Source: Sphingomonadaceae bacterium
GTDB taxonomy: Bacteria; Pseudomonadota; Alphaproteobacteria; Sphingomonadales; Sphingomonadaceae
Assembly: GCA_029268145.1 (NCBI GenBank)
Contig: JAJUHA010000003.1
Location: 1 to 64,000, forward strand
Direction: 5' to 3'
DNA: 64,000 nt
Position 1 is the first letter of the stretch, and every line of letters begins with the position of its first letter. Shown in pieces: positions 39,020 to 49,147 of this stretch. The notes beneath the pieces are model-generated. The model searched no databases. It was not told where the DNA came from and saw only the letters and a list, made by a program, of their open reading frames with translations. Made by a program: the position numbers and the translations under genes.

Positions 39020-41809
39020 ATGGGGGAACCCGCCGTGCGCATCCGCCTTCTCGCCGCCCTGCTGCTCGCAGGCCTCGCCTCTCCGGCGCTTGCCGCCAGC
39101 ATCAGTGGCACCGTGTTTGACGCCGGCGGCGTCAAGGCGCTTCCCGGCGCCGAGGTGCGCATCCCGAAGCTCGGGCGCGCCACCGTCGCCGACCAGTCAG
39201 GCAGTTTCCGCTTCGTCGACGTGCCCGCCGGCACCTGGGAAGTCGAGGCCCGCATCGCCGGCGCCGAGCCCTCGGTCCAGACCGTCACCGTCGGCGAAGA
39301 CAGTGCAGGGCGCGTCGCCTTCGCGCTCGCGCCGCCCGGCGCCGAGTCCACCATCCTCGTCCTCGGCCAGCAGGCCTCGCTCCTGTCGGCCATCGCCCAG
39401 CAGCGCGCCTCCGACATCGTCGCCTCCATCCTCACCCGCGACTCGATCGGCCAGTTCCCCGACCAGAATGTCGCCGAGGCCGTGCGCCGTGTGCCGGGCG
39501 TCAATGTCCTCAATGACCAGGGGGAAGGGCGGTTCATCGCCATCCGCGGCCTCTCGCCCGATCTCAACGCCGCCGCCGTCAACGGCGTCCGGCTGCCCGC
39601 GCCGGAATCCGACATCCGCGCAGTCGCGCTCGATGTCGTGCCCGTCGATCTCGTCGAGTCGATCGAGATCGAGAAGTCCCTCACGCCCGACCGCGACGGT
39701 GACGCCATCGGCGGCACCATCGACATCAACACGACAAGCGCCTTCGACCGCAGCGGAAGCTACCTCAACCTGCTCGGCGAAGGCGGCTACAGCCCGCTGC
39801 GCGACGCGCTGTCGCCGCGCACCGCCATGGATTTCGGTCACCGCATCACGCCCACCCTCGGCATCGCCGGCGGCTTCTCCTGGCAGAACCGCAAATTCTC
39901 CACCGACAACATCGAGGCCGACGGCTGGAGCGAGGCCGACGACGGCACCGTCTACGCCGAGGATGTCGAGTATCGCGACTATGACGTCGACCGCGAGCGG
40001 ATTGGCGCCACCCTGTCGATCGACTGGCGCCCGGACGACCAGACCGAGCTGTTCGTCCGCGGCCTCTACACCCGCTTCTCCGACCAGGAGTTCCGCCGCC
40101 GCCTCATCTTCGGCTTGGACGAGCCCTCCTCGCCCACCGGAACCGGCGCCTTCTTCTCCAGCGCCGACGCCGAGATCGGAGTCGAGCGGGATCTCAAGGA
40201 CCGGTTCGAGCGCCAGTCCGTGCGCTCCCTTTCCTTCGGCGGGGAGACCAGGCCGGGCCGCTGGACGCTGGGCGTCATCGCCAGCTATGCCGAGGCCAGC
40301 GAGCAGGAACGCGGCTCGGTCGACCCCGTCACCTTCGCCCGCGACTTCGACGATGACGACGATCTCCGCCTCGCCTTCGACTATTCGCGCCTCGAACGGC
40401 CCGCCTTCGACATCCGCTCCGGTGCTGACGCCTTCTTCGACGCCGGCGAGTATGAGTTCGACGAACTCGCCCGCACCACCGTCTCCGACAGCCGCGACCG
40501 CGACTGGGCCGTCAAGGGCGATGCCGGCTATGAGATTCCGCTCTCGACCGGCACGCTGACCGCCCAGGGCGGCATCAAGGCGCGGTGGCGCACCAAGAGC
40601 TACAACGCCGACATCGACATCTTCGATGGATTCGACGGGGACCTGACGCTGGCCGAGTTTTCCGGCCGCCAGTCCTACGGCCTTGCAGATGTCGAGCCCA
40701 CGGTCGACCCCGGCGGATGGCGCAGCTTCCTCGATGCGACCGGCTATGGCCCCTTCGAGCGCGACGATCTGGCCAGCACGTTCGACAGCGCGGTCGAGGA
40801 CTATTCGGCAACCGAGAACATCCTCGCCGGCTACCTCCTCGGCCGCTACGAAACCCTCGACCTCCGCGTCATCGGCGGCGTCCGGGTCGAGCGCACCCGC
40901 ACCACGGCGAACGGCAACGCCGTGACCCTCACCGAAACCGAGGACGACGCGTTCGTGACCGTCGCCCCCATCGGCTTCGAAAAGGGCTACACCGACTGGC
41001 TGCCGAGCGTCTCGGTCCGCTACAACCTCCAGCGCGACCTGCTGCTGCGCTTCGGCGCCTACAGGAGCCTGGTCCGGCCCAACTTCGCCCAGTTCGCGCC
41101 GCGTTTCGAGATCGAGGAGAATGACGACGGCGACCGCGAGGGCGTCTTCGGCAACCCCGACCTCGATCCCTACCGCGCCTGGAACATCGACGCGACCGCT
41201 GAGTGGTATTTCACCCGCGACGCGGTCGTGCAGGCCGGAGTCTTCTGGAAGCGGATCAACGACTTCATCATCGATGCCGTGTTCGAGGACGGCAGCTTCC
41301 TCGGCGTTCCCTATTCCGAGGCCACCATCCCGCAGAATGGCGGAACCGGCCGCGTCGTCGGCGTCGAGTTCGGCTATGCCCACGCGCTGACCGGCCTGCC
41401 GGCGCCCTTCAACGGCCTCCTCGTCAACCTCAACTACACCTTCACCGACACCGAGGGCGAGATTGAGGGGCGGGTGATCCCGCTTCCGGCCGCGTCGCGC
41501 CACACGCTCAACGCCGTCCTCGGCTATGACCGCGGGCCGGTCTCGCTCCGCCTCGCCGGCGCCTACCGCTCCTCCTACCTCGACGAGCTCGGCGGCGACC
41601 CCGAGGAAGACCGCTATGTCGAGGATCATTTCCAGCTCGACCTCACCGCCCGCTACCGGCTATCCGACCGGTTCCAGCTGTTCGCCGAGTTCGTGAACCT
41701 GACCAACGCCCCCTATGTCGCCTTCCAGCGTGGCCCGGGTGCGCCGCGCCTCCTCCAGTTCGAGGAATACAGGCTCACCGCGCGCCTGGGCGCTCGTGCC
41801 AGTTTCTGA
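39020..41809 (+). CDS. TonB-dependent receptor with N-terminal carboxypeptidase-regulatory-like domain
   Basis: Signal peptide, SGTVFDAGGVKALPGAEVRIPKLGRATVADQSGSFRFVDVPAG, plug FPDQNVAEAVRRVPGVNV, beta-barrel to ARLGARASF. GTG 39035 is an alternative start. Confidence 0.93.
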   Translation: MGEPAVRIRLLAALLLAGLASPALAASISGTVFDAGGVKALPGAEVRIPKLGRATVADQSGSFRFVDVPAGTWEVEARIAGAEPSVQTVTVGEDSAGRVAFALAPPGAESTILVLGQQASLLSAIAQQRASDIVASILTRDSIGQFPDQNVAEAVRRVPGVNVLNDQGEGRFIAIRGLSPDLNAAAVNGVRLPAPESDIRAVALDVVPVDLVESIEIEKSLTPDRDGDAIGGTIDINTTSAFDRSGSYLNLLGEGGYSPLRDALSPRTAMDFGHRITPTLGIAGGFSWQNRKFSTDNIEADGWSEADDGTVYAEDVEYRDYDVDRERIGATLSIDWRPDDQTELFVRGLYTRFSDQEFRRRLIFGLDEPSSPTGTGAFFSSADAEIGVERDLKDRFERQSVRSLSFGGETRPGRWTLGVIASYAEASEQERGSVDPVTFARDFDDDDDLRLAFDYSRLERPAFDIRSGADAFFDAGEYEFDELARTTVSDSRDRDWAVKGDAGYEIPLSTGTLTAQGGIKARWRTKSYNADIDIFDGFDGDLTLAEFSGRQSYGLADVEPTVDPGGWRSFLDATGYGPFERDDLASTFDSAVEDYSATENILAGYLLGRYETLDLRVIGGVRVERTRTTANGNAVTLTETEDDAFVTVAPIGFEKGYTDWLPSVSVRYNLQRDLLLRFGAYRSLVRPNFAQFAPRFEIEENDDGDREGVFGNPDLDPYRAWNIDATAEWYFTRDAVVQAGVFWKRINDFIIDAVFEDGSFLGVPYSEATIPQNGGTGRVVGVEFGYAHALTGLPAPFNGLLVNLNYTFTDTEGEIEGRVIPLPAASRHTLNAVLGYDRGPVSLRLAGAYRSSYLDELGGDPEEDRYVEDHFQLDLTARYRLSDRFQLFAEFVNLTNAPYVAFQRGPGAPRLLQFEEYRLTARLGARASF

Positions 41810-42917
41810 GCCGCTCCCCCGCCGGCCTGTCGCCATGGCCCTGCTGGCGGCGCTCCTGCTTGCCGCCTGCGGGCCCGATCGCCGCGAGGCCGCCGAAGCC
41901 TTCGGGAAGGCCAAGGGCCCGCCCGCCGTCGCCTCCGTTCCGGCCCGCGCCGAAACCTCCGTGCCCGACAATCCCGCGGTCGATGCCGACGATCCGGTCC
42001 TGTGGGCCGACCCGGCCGATCCGTCCCGCGCGCTCCTCATCGGCACCGACAAGTCGAAGGGCCTCTACGTCCATGCCCTCGATGGCGCGATGCTCCAGTT
42101 CTTCCCGGTCGGGCCGCTCAACAATGTCGATCTGCGCGCCGGCGTGATGCTCGGCGGAGTTCCGCGCATCCTTGTCGCCGCAGCCGAGCGCGAGCGCTAC
42201 GGCATCGCCCTCTGGTGGCTCGATCCGGCCACGCTCCGCCTCGCCGAGGCCGGCTTCCTGGCCACGCCCCGCGCCTTCGGCGAGCCCTACGGCTTCTGCA
42301 TGGGCCAGTGGGCGGGCGAAACCTTCCTCGTCGCCAACAACAAGGAAGGCGAAGTCCTTGCCTTCCGCGTCACCGACACGCCCGCCGGGCCAGGCATGGC
42401 GCTCGCCCACCGCTGGAAGCTCGGGTCGCAGACTGAGGGCTGCGTCGTCGACGACGCCACGGGCAGCCTCCTCGTCGGCGAGGAGGATGCCGGCATCTGG
42501 CGCATGTCGCTCGCCGCGCCGGCCGCCCCGCCAACCCTGCTCGCACCCGTCGACGACATCCGGCTCGTCGCCGATGTCGAGGGCCTCACCCTGATGCGCG
42601 ATGCGGGGCGCACCTTCCTCGTCGCCTCCTCGCAGGGCGACAGCGCCTTTGCCGTCTGGCACCTCGATGCCAACCGCTACATCGGCCGCTTTCGGGTGGC
42701 CGGCGGCACGATCGATCCGGTCACCCAGACCGACGGGCTCGACGCCTGGTCCGGTCCCATCGGGCCCTTCCCGCAGGGCGCCATCGCCTTCCATGACCAT
42801 TGCGACAGCCCTGCCGCCAGCGATCCTGCACCGGCTGTCTGCGACAGCGACGGCAAGCAGCAGAACTACAAGCTCATCGACTGGCGCGACGTGAAGGCGG
42901 CGCTCGGCCTCTCCTGA
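41796..42917 (+). CDS. 3-phytase (beta-propeller phytase) lipoprotein
   Basis: Lipobox LLAAC; NPAVDADDPVLWADPADPSRALLIGTDKSKGLYVHALDG; QTDGLDAWSGPIGPFPQGAIAFHDH. Start uncertain (GTG 41796 or ATG 41835). Confidence 0.87.
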   Translation: MPVSEPLPRRPVAMALLAALLLAACGPDRREAAEAFGKAKGPPAVASVPARAETSVPDNPAVDADDPVLWADPADPSRALLIGTDKSKGLYVHALDGAMLQFFPVGPLNNVDLRAGVMLGGVPRILVAAAERERYGIALWWLDPATLRLAEAGFLATPRAFGEPYGFCMGQWAGETFLVANNKEGEVLAFRVTDTPAGPGMALAHRWKLGSQTEGCVVDDATGSLLVGEEDAGIWRMSLAAPAAPPTLLAPVDDIRLVADVEGLTLMRDAGRTFLVASSQGDSAFAVWHLDANRYIGRFRVAGGTIDPVTQTDGLDAWSGPIGPFPQGAIAFHDHCDSPAASDPAPAVCDSDGKQQNYKLIDWRDVKAALGLS

Positions 42918-43014
42918 GGTGCCTTCCTTCGCGACGGAGCCGGCATGGTCTCGCCATCCCGGCGCGACCGTGCCGCGCTTGCGCTGACCCGCCCCCGCTG
43001 CCACATGCCGCGCC

Positions 43015-44853
43015 ATGGCAACGGCAGCACGGGCATCGGCGGAACGGGCAGCAACCGATCCCGCGCGCATCCGCAACTTCTCGATCATCGCCCATATCGA
43101 CCATGGGAAATCGACGCTCGCCGACCGCCTGATCCAGCGCTGCGGCGGCCTCTCCGAGCGGGAGATGACCGAGCAGGTGCTCGACAGCATGGACATCGAG
43201 CGCGAGCGCGGCATCACCATCAAGGCCCAGACGGTCCGCCTCGACTACACCGCGAAGGACGGCTGCGCCTACGTCCTCAACCTCATGGACACGCCCGGCC
43301 ATGTCGACTTCGCCTACGAGGTGAGCCGCTCGCTCGCCGCCTGCGAGGGCGCGCTCCTCGTCGTCGATGCGGCGCAGGGGGTGGAGGCCCAGACGCTCGC
43401 CAACGTCTACCAGTCGATCGAGCACGACCATGAGATCGTGCCCGTCATCAACAAGATCGACCTCCCCTCGGCCGACCCAGAGAAGGTGAAGGCCGAGATC
43501 GAGGAGATCATCGGCCTCGATGCCTCGAACGCGGTGCTCGCCAGCGCCAAGACCGGGCTCGGAATCGACGAGGTGCTGGAAGCCGTCGTCACCCGCATCC
43601 CGCCGCCCCGGGGGGATGCCGAGGCCCCCCTCAAGGCCATGCTCGTCGACAGCTGGTACGATCCCTATCTCGGCGTGGTCGTCCTCGTCCGGGTCATCGA
43701 CGGCGTGGTGAGGAAGGGGATGCCGATCCGCTTCATGGCCTCGGGCACCACGCATTTGGTCGACCGGGTTGGAGTCTTCCGCCCCAGGGTCGAGCAGCTC
43801 GCCGAGCTCGGCCCCGGCGAGGTCGGCTTCCTGACCGCCCAGATCAAGGACATTGCCGAGGCCCGCGTGGGAGACACGATCACCGATGCGAAGCGCCCGG
43901 CCAATGAGCCGCTGCCGGGGTTTCGCGAAGTGCAGCCGGTGGTCTTCTGCGGCCTCTTCCCGGTCGACGCCGCCGACTTCGAGAAGCTGCGCGACAGCAT
44001 CCACAAGCTGCGCTTGAACGACGCGAGCTTCACCTTCGAGATGGAGACCTCGGCCGCGCTCGGCTTCGGCTTCCGCTGCGGCTTCCTGGGCCTCCTCCAC
44101 CTCGAGATCATCCAGGAGCGCCTCGCCCGCGAATATGATCTCGATCTCATCACCACCGCCCCTTCCGTCGTCTATCGGGTGCACCTGACCGACGGCAGCG
44201 CGATCGAGCTCCACAACCCCGCCGACATGCCCGATCCGGTCCGCATCGCCCACATCGAGGAGCCGTGGATCGAGGCGACCATCTATGTGCCCGACGACTA
44301 TCTCGGCCCCATCCTGAAGCTCTGCCAGGACCGGCGCGGCATCCAGAAGCAGATGACCTATGTCGGCAACCGCGCGATGCTGGTCTACGAGCTGCCACTG
44401 AACGAAGTGGTGTTCGACTTCTACGACCGGCTGAAGTCGGTCAGCCGCGGCTATGCCAGCTTCGACTATCACCAGATCGGCCACCGCGAGGGGGACCTCG
44501 TGAAGATGTCGATCCTCGTCAACGGCGAGACGGTCGATGCGCTTTCGATGATCGTCCACCGCGACGCCGCCGAGGCGCGCGGCCGCCACATGTGCGAGAG
44601 GCTCAAGGACCTCATCCCGCGCCATCTCTTCAAGATCCCGATCCAGGCCGCGATCGGCGGGCGCATCATCGCCCGCGAGACGATCGCCGCGCTCCGCAAG
44701 GACGTGACCGCCAAGTGCTACGGCGGCGACATCACGAGGAAGCGCAAGCTTCTGGAGAAGCAGAAGGAGGGGAAGAAGCGCATGCGCCAGTACGGCAGCG
44801 TCGACATTCCCCAGGAGGCGTTCATTGCTGCCCTGAGGATGGGGGAGGCCTAG
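43015..44853 (+). CDS. lepA: Elongation factor 4 (LepA)
   Basis: [28 protein letters not shown]-terminal [39 protein letters not shown]. Confidence 0.98.
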   Translation: MATAARASAERAATDPARIRNFSIIAHIDHGKSTLADRLIQRCGGLSEREMTEQVLDSMDIERERGITIKAQTVRLDYTAKDGCAYVLNLMDTPGHVDFAYEVSRSLAACEGALLVVDAAQGVEAQTLANVYQSIEHDHEIVPVINKIDLPSADPEKVKAEIEEIIGLDASNAVLASAKTGLGIDEVLEAVVTRIPPPRGDAEAPLKAMLVDSWYDPYLGVVVLVRVIDGVVRKGMPIRFMASGTTHLVDRVGVFRPRVEQLAELGPGEVGFLTAQIKDIAEARVGDTITDAKRPANEPLPGFREVQPVVFCGLFPVDAADFEKLRDSIHKLRLNDASFTFEMETSAALGFGFRCGFLGLLHLEIIQERLAREYDLDLITTAPSVVYRVHLTDGSAIELHNPADMPDPVRIAHIEEPWIEATIYVPDDYLGPILKLCQDRRGIQKQMTYVGNRAMLVYELPLNEVVFDFYDRLKSVSRGYASFDYHQIGHREGDLVKMSILVNGETVDALSMIVHRDAAEARGRHMCERLKDLIPRHLFKIPIQAAIGGRIIARETIAALRKDVTAKCYGGDITRKRKLLEKQKEGKKRMRQYGSVDIPQEAFIAALRMGEA

Positions 44854-45061
44854 CGGTTGTGGTTAGTCTGCAGTTCTGGCCTGGAGCCCTGCATAGACGC
44901 TGCCCGGCGTGCTTGGCCCCGAGTGAAACCAGTTGCGATCAGATCGAAAGAAGCTGCGACGGCGCCGAGCTGCGGGCCGCTGGCAGGACAGGAAGGCCTG
45001 CGCGTTGGCCATTCAAAGCGTGGGGCATGCATTGCAACTCGACATGCTCTAGATTGTCCCA

Positions 45062-45664
45062 ATGCTAACGCACCTTCGTTTCACCAACTTCAAGTCCTGG
45101 TCCCAGGCAGACCTGAATCTTGCACTGATCACCGGTCTCTTCAGCACAAACTCTTCGGGCAAGACGAGCATCCTGCAGTTCCTGCTGATGCTGAAGCAGA
45201 CGCGAGAGGCGACCGATCGGGGCATTACCTTCCTGCTTGAAGGCCCCTATGTCTCGCTCGGCGTGCCGCGCGACGTGATCCACGGGCATGCGGACCAGGC
45301 CGATATCGCTTTCGATTTAAACTTGAGTCTGCTAAGGGAACTGACCATTCAGGATCCCGCAGGCAAGAAGTCTGACGTGATTGCTCGCCCTAACGAGCTT
45401 TCGCTCAGCTTCAGGGCGGCCTTGAGGCAGGGCCGCATCATTGGCAATGAGCTCCTTTACCGATTGGGGGTGAGGAGTTTCATGCTTGAGCAAAAGGTTG
45501 GGGAGATTTCGAAATTCAAGCGTGGCACCGATGATTCTAAGTCGTTCGATTTCATTCGAACTCAAGGACGACCTTGGGATCTGCCTGGTCCGATCAAATG
45601 CTATGCGTTTCCTGATCAGGCGCGTAACTATTTCAAAAACGCTGCGTTCCTTGCGGATCGTTGA
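45062..45664 (+). pseudogene. Truncated AAA ATPase (DUF3696-like), 3' end lost at IS element
   Basis: MLTHLRFTNFKSWSQADLNLALITGLFSTNSSGKTSILQFLLMLKQT; ORF terminates at TGA formed by the first bases of the IS left end (45662-45664). Confidence 0.8.
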
Positions 45665-45726
45665 CCTGCACCCCGCTGGCTCCCTCGATTTGATGTAGAG
45701 TCTGCCCTGAGCGAAGGAGCAGATGA

Positions 45727-45990
45727 ATGAGGAAGAGTCGTTTTTCCAAGGAGCAGATCATTGGCATGATCAAGGAGCAGGAGGCTGGGCTGCCGACTGC
45801 CGAGGTTTGCCGCAAGCACGGTTTGAGCCCTGCGACCTTCTACAAGCTGAAGGCCAAGTATGGCGGCCTGGAGGTATCGGAGGCGCGGCGCCTGCGACTG
45901 CTCGAGGAGGAGAACAGCAAGCTCAAGCGGCTGCTGGCCGGAAGCGTGCTGGACAATGCGATCCTCAAGGATCTCCTGGGAAAAGTCTGA
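45727..45990 (+). CDS. IS3-family transposase OrfA
   Basis: [47 protein letters not shown]. Confidence 0.93.
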   Translation: MRKSRFSKEQIIGMIKEQEAGLPTAEVCRKHGLSPATFYKLKAKYGGLEVSEARRLRLLEEENSKLKRLLAGSVLDNAILKDLLGKV

Positions 45991-46880
45991 CGACGCCAGG
46001 CCAGCGACGGGACGTGGCGCTCGGCGTGATGCGGGATTACCAGATCTCACAGCGCCGGGCCTGCGTGCTGGTTGGCGTCGACCCCAAGACGGTCAGGCGA
46101 GAACGTCCGCCTGACCATGCCCAGATCCGCGAGGAGATGCGCGAGATCGCCGCTCAGCGCCGCCGGTTCGGCTACCGGCGCGTTGGCGTCATGCTCGAGC
46201 CCAAGGGCCACGTGATGAACCACAAGAAGCTCTACCGGTTGTATCGCGAAGAGGGCTTGTCGGTGCGGCGGCGGCGCGGTCGCAAGCGGGCACGCGGCAG
46301 CCGCACGCCGATGCTTGTGCCGCTGCGTCCGAACGATCGCTGGTCGATGGACTTCGTGGCTGACACCTTCGGCGCTTCCCGCAGGCTGCGCATCCTGGCG
46401 ATCAACGATGACGCCTGCCGGGAGAACCTGTGCCTGCTGGGTGATACGAGCATCTCGGGTGCCCGGGTTGCACGTGAACTCGACACGCTGGTGCGGCTCT
46501 ATGGCAAACTGGCCTGCATCGTCAGCGATAACGGAACGGAGTTTACGAGCCGGGCGATCCTGAAATGGGCGAGCGAGAACCGGGTCGAGTGGCACGACAT
46601 CGATCCGGGCAAGCCGCAGCAGAATGCGTTTATCGAATCGTTCAACGGGCCGCTGCGCGACGAGCTGCTCAACGAGGAGCTGTTCGACAGCCTCGCCGAT
46701 GCCCGGCGCAAGCTGGCGGTCTGGCGCTACGACTACAACAACGTCAGGCCGCACTCATCTCTGGGGAACCGAACGCCGGCACAAGCGCGCCGGGCGTTCC
46801 TGCAAAATGGAAGCGTCCCGCCCGGCGCGCTTGTGCCGGCGGGCGTGCACGAATATCAAACCGGCGGACTCTCGTTATGA
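45978..46880 (+). CDS. IS3-family transposase OrfB (made by -1 frameshift as OrfAB)
   Basis: DDE integrase core [46 protein letters not shown]; lies in -1 frame relative to OrfA with G GGA AAA G heptamer. Confidence 0.9.
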   Translation, partial: GKSLTTPGQRRDVALGVMRDYQISQRRACVLVGVDPKTVRRERPPDHAQIREEMREIAAQRRRFGYRRVGVMLEPKGHVMNHKKLYRLYREEGLSVRRRRGRKRARGSRTPMLVPLRPNDRWSMDFVADTFGASRRLRILAINDDACRENLCLLGDTSISGARVARELDTLVRLYGKLACIVSDNGTEFTSRAILKWASENRVEWHDIDPGKPQQNAFIESFNGPLRDELLNEELFDSLADARRKLAVWRYDYNNVRPHSSLGNRTPAQARRAFLQNGSVPPGALVPAGVHEYQTGGLSL

Positions 46881-46906
46881 CCGCGGGATCAGCGGGGAGC
46901 GTGTCA

Positions 46907-47083
46907 CGATGCCTACCCACGCGGCCGCGGGCAAAGCCCGCGAGTCCGCTCGAATGTGCAAAGAGAAGGAGAAGTTGCGGGCAAAGCCCGCTCGTCGGTC
47001 CGGCTTGCCGGCATGGCCGGCATCCGGCCGGCCGGGCCTTCGGCGTCTCGGCGATCAGCGCTTTCGCGCTGACGCCGTGCGCC
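46907..47083. repeat. Structured dispersed repeat, copy A
   Basis: Two GCGGGCAAAGCCCGC hairpins, GCCGGCatgGCCGGC, then CCGGCCGGCCGGGCCTTCGGCGTCTCGGCGATCAGCGCtttcGCGCTGACGCC; same order as copy B. Confidence 0.75.
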
Positions 47084-47090
47084 TGTGGCC

Positions 47091-48605
47091 TCACGCCAAC
47101 GCGCGCGCCCGCTCGGCGATCCGCCGCCGCCACTCCTCCGGCCCGGTCGCGTGCACGCTGACGCCGCGGGCATCGACTGCCACCGTCACCGGCATGTCGG
47201 TCACCTCGAACTCGTAGATCGCCTCCATCCCCATGTCGGCGAAGGCGACGACACGGGCCTCGCGGATGGCGCGCGCCACCAGATAGGCCGCACCCCCCAC
47301 CGCGATCATGTAGGCCGCACCCGCGTCGCGGATCGCGGCGATGCCCTCGGGGCCGCGCTCGGCCTTGCCCACCATTGCGAGCAGGCCCTGGTCCAGCATC
47401 ATCCGGGTGAACTTGTCCATCCGCGTCGCCGTGGTCGGCCCGGCCGGGCCCACCACCTCGTCGCGCACCGGATCGACCGGGCCGACATAGTAGATGACCC
47501 GGCCGGCGAAGGAGACGGGGAGCGGCTCGCCCCGCGCCAGCATGTCGGCGATCCGCTTGTGCGCGGCGTCGCGCCCGGTCAGCATCCGGCCCGACAGCAG
47601 CAGCCGCTCGCCCGGCTGCCAGCTCGCCACCTCCTCCCTCGTCAGCGAATCGAGGTTCACCCGCCGGGCTTCGGGAGAAGGTGCCCAGTCCACCTTCGGC
47701 CAGCGCGAGAGATCGGGCAGCGGCAGATAGGCCGGCCCCGAGCCGTCGAGATGGACATGGGCGTGCCGCGTGGCCGCGCAGTTGGGGATCATGCCCACCG
47801 GTTTCGAAGCCGCGTGCGTGGGATAGTCGAGGATCTTCACGTCGAGGATGGTCGAGAGGCCGCCAAGCCCCTGCGCGCCGATGCCAAGCGCGTTCACCCG
47901 GTCGAAGATCTCGATCCGCATCTCCTCGATCCGGCTCTTCGGCCCCCGGGCCTTCAGCTGCGCCATGTCGATGGGCGCCATCAGCGCCTCCTTCGCCAGC
48001 ACGAGCGCCTTCTCCGGCGTCCCGCCGATGCCGATGCCGAGCATGCCGGGCGGGCACCAGCCCGCGCCCATGGTCGGCACCGTCCGCTCCACCCAGTCGG
48101 GGATCGAATCCGACGGGTTCAGCATCACGAACTTCGCCTTGTTCTCCGAGCCTCCGCCCTTGGCCGCCAGGATGAGCTCGAGCTCGCCCCCCTCCACCAG
48201 CTCGACATGGAGCACGGCCGGGGTGTTGTCGCGGGTGTTGACCCGCGTGAATGCCGGGTCGGCCATCACCGAGGCGCGCAACGGGTTGTCTGGGTCGCGA
48301 TAGGCCCGGCGGACACCTTCATCCACCATCTGCTGGAGGGTCATGCCGCCCTCCCAGCGCACGTCCATCCCCACCTTGGCGAAGCACACGACGATGCCGG
48401 TGTCCTGGCAGATCGGCCGGTGCCCCTCGGCCGACATGCGGCTGTTGGCGAGGATCTGGGCGATCGCATCCTTCGCGGCCGGGCTTTCCTCCGCGGCATA
48501 GGCGGCGCCCAGCGCCTCCACATAATCGACCGGATGGTAGAAGCTGATGTGCTGAAGCGCGGCGCGCACGCTCTCGATCACGTCGTCGGCCCGGATGGTT
48601 GCCAT
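47091..48605 (-). CDS. Class I fumarate hydratase
   Basis: SAEGHRPICQDTGIVVCFAKVG, GGGSENKAKFVMLNPSDSI, TRMDKFTRMMLDQGLLAMVGKAERG. Confidence 0.95.
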   Translation of the reverse strand: MATIRADDVIESVRAALQHISFYHPVDYVEALGAAYAAEESPAAKDAIAQILANSRMSAEGHRPICQDTGIVVCFAKVGMDVRWEGGMTLQQMVDEGVRRAYRDPDNPLRASVMADPAFTRVNTRDNTPAVLHVELVEGGELELILAAKGGGSENKAKFVMLNPSDSIPDWVERTVPTMGAGWCPPGMLGIGIGGTPEKALVLAKEALMAPIDMAQLKARGPKSRIEEMRIEIFDRVNALGIGAQGLGGLSTILDVKILDYPTHAASKPVGMIPNCAATRHAHVHLDGSGPAYLPLPDLSRWPKVDWAPSPEARRVNLDSLTREEVASWQPGERLLLSGRMLTGRDAAHKRIADMLARGEPLPVSFAGRVIYYVGPVDPVRDEVVGPAGPTTATRMDKFTRMMLDQGLLAMVGKAERGPEGIAAIRDAGAAYMIAVGGAAYLVARAIREARVVAFADMGMEAIYEFEVTDMPVTVAVDARGVSVHATGPEEWRRRIAERARALA

Positions 48606-48680
48606 GCCCGTCTCCTCTGGCTGCCCCACTAGCGCGGGCCGCAGCCCGGCGGGAGCCCAGAGACGGGCATGGCAGCCCGT

Positions 48681-49007
48681 TCAGCGGCGCAGCGCCATCT
48701 CCTGCCGTTCCACCCGGGCCCGCACGGCGGCCGCGACCGCAGGTTGCGCGGATGCCCGCGCGGCGGCCATGCAGTCCCTGCGCCGGGCATTGCCCGCCGG
48801 GTCGATCGGGTTGGCCGCGCCGCAGAGGGAGGCTGCGGCGACGCTGAGCCGGCGGTCGAGTGCTGCCTGGCCGGCGGCGCTCGCGAGGTCGAGGTCGGAA
48901 TGGGGCACGCGGGCCGTCACTCGCCCGCTGGTGGAGGGGGCCCCCGCCGCGGCCGGCATGGCCATGACCAGCGCGGCCGCGGCGAGGGAGAGGAGGGCGT
49001 TCGGCAT
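48681..49007 (-). CDS. UrcA family protein
   Basis: Signal peptide; VPHSDLDLASAAGQAALDRRLSVAAASLCG..DCMAAARASAQPAVAAAV pattern. Confidence 0.75.
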   Translation of the reverse strand: MPNALLSLAAAALVMAMPAAAGAPSTSGRVTARVPHSDLDLASAAGQAALDRRLSVAAASLCGAANPIDPAGNARRRDCMAAARASAQPAVAAAVRARVERQEMALRR

Positions 49008-49095
49008 GGGTCTCGTTCCTGTGGCAAGTCCCCTTGGGAGTGGGACGGACAGATCCTGCCATCGCGCGGCATCGGGCGGGAGCCACGACTTCGGC

Positions 49096-49125
49096 GGGGG
49101 GTTCTGCAGGATTGCAGAACCCCCC
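49096..49125. promoter_or_regulatory. Perfect 13-bp inverted repeat, candidate LysR operator
   Basis: GGGGGGTTCTGCA-GGAT-TGCAGAACCCCCC between divergent urcA-like and lysR genes. Confidence 0.6.
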
Positions 49126-49147
49126 GGGGTCGGGCACCCTTGCGGCC

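Larger units (their letters stand above)
45662..46906 (+). mobile_element. IS3-family insertion sequence (IS407-group-like)
   Basis: Imperfect terminal inverted repeats TGACCTGCACCCCGCTG (left) / TGACACGCTCCCCGCTG (right, reverse complement) flank orfA/orfB; 1245 bp. No convincing target duplication. Confidence 0.85.

Noticed and set aside
45658-46910. Target site duplication of the IS3-family element
   Set aside because: Flanking 4-mers TCGT and CGAT do not match; no direct repeat of 3-5 bp is convincing.
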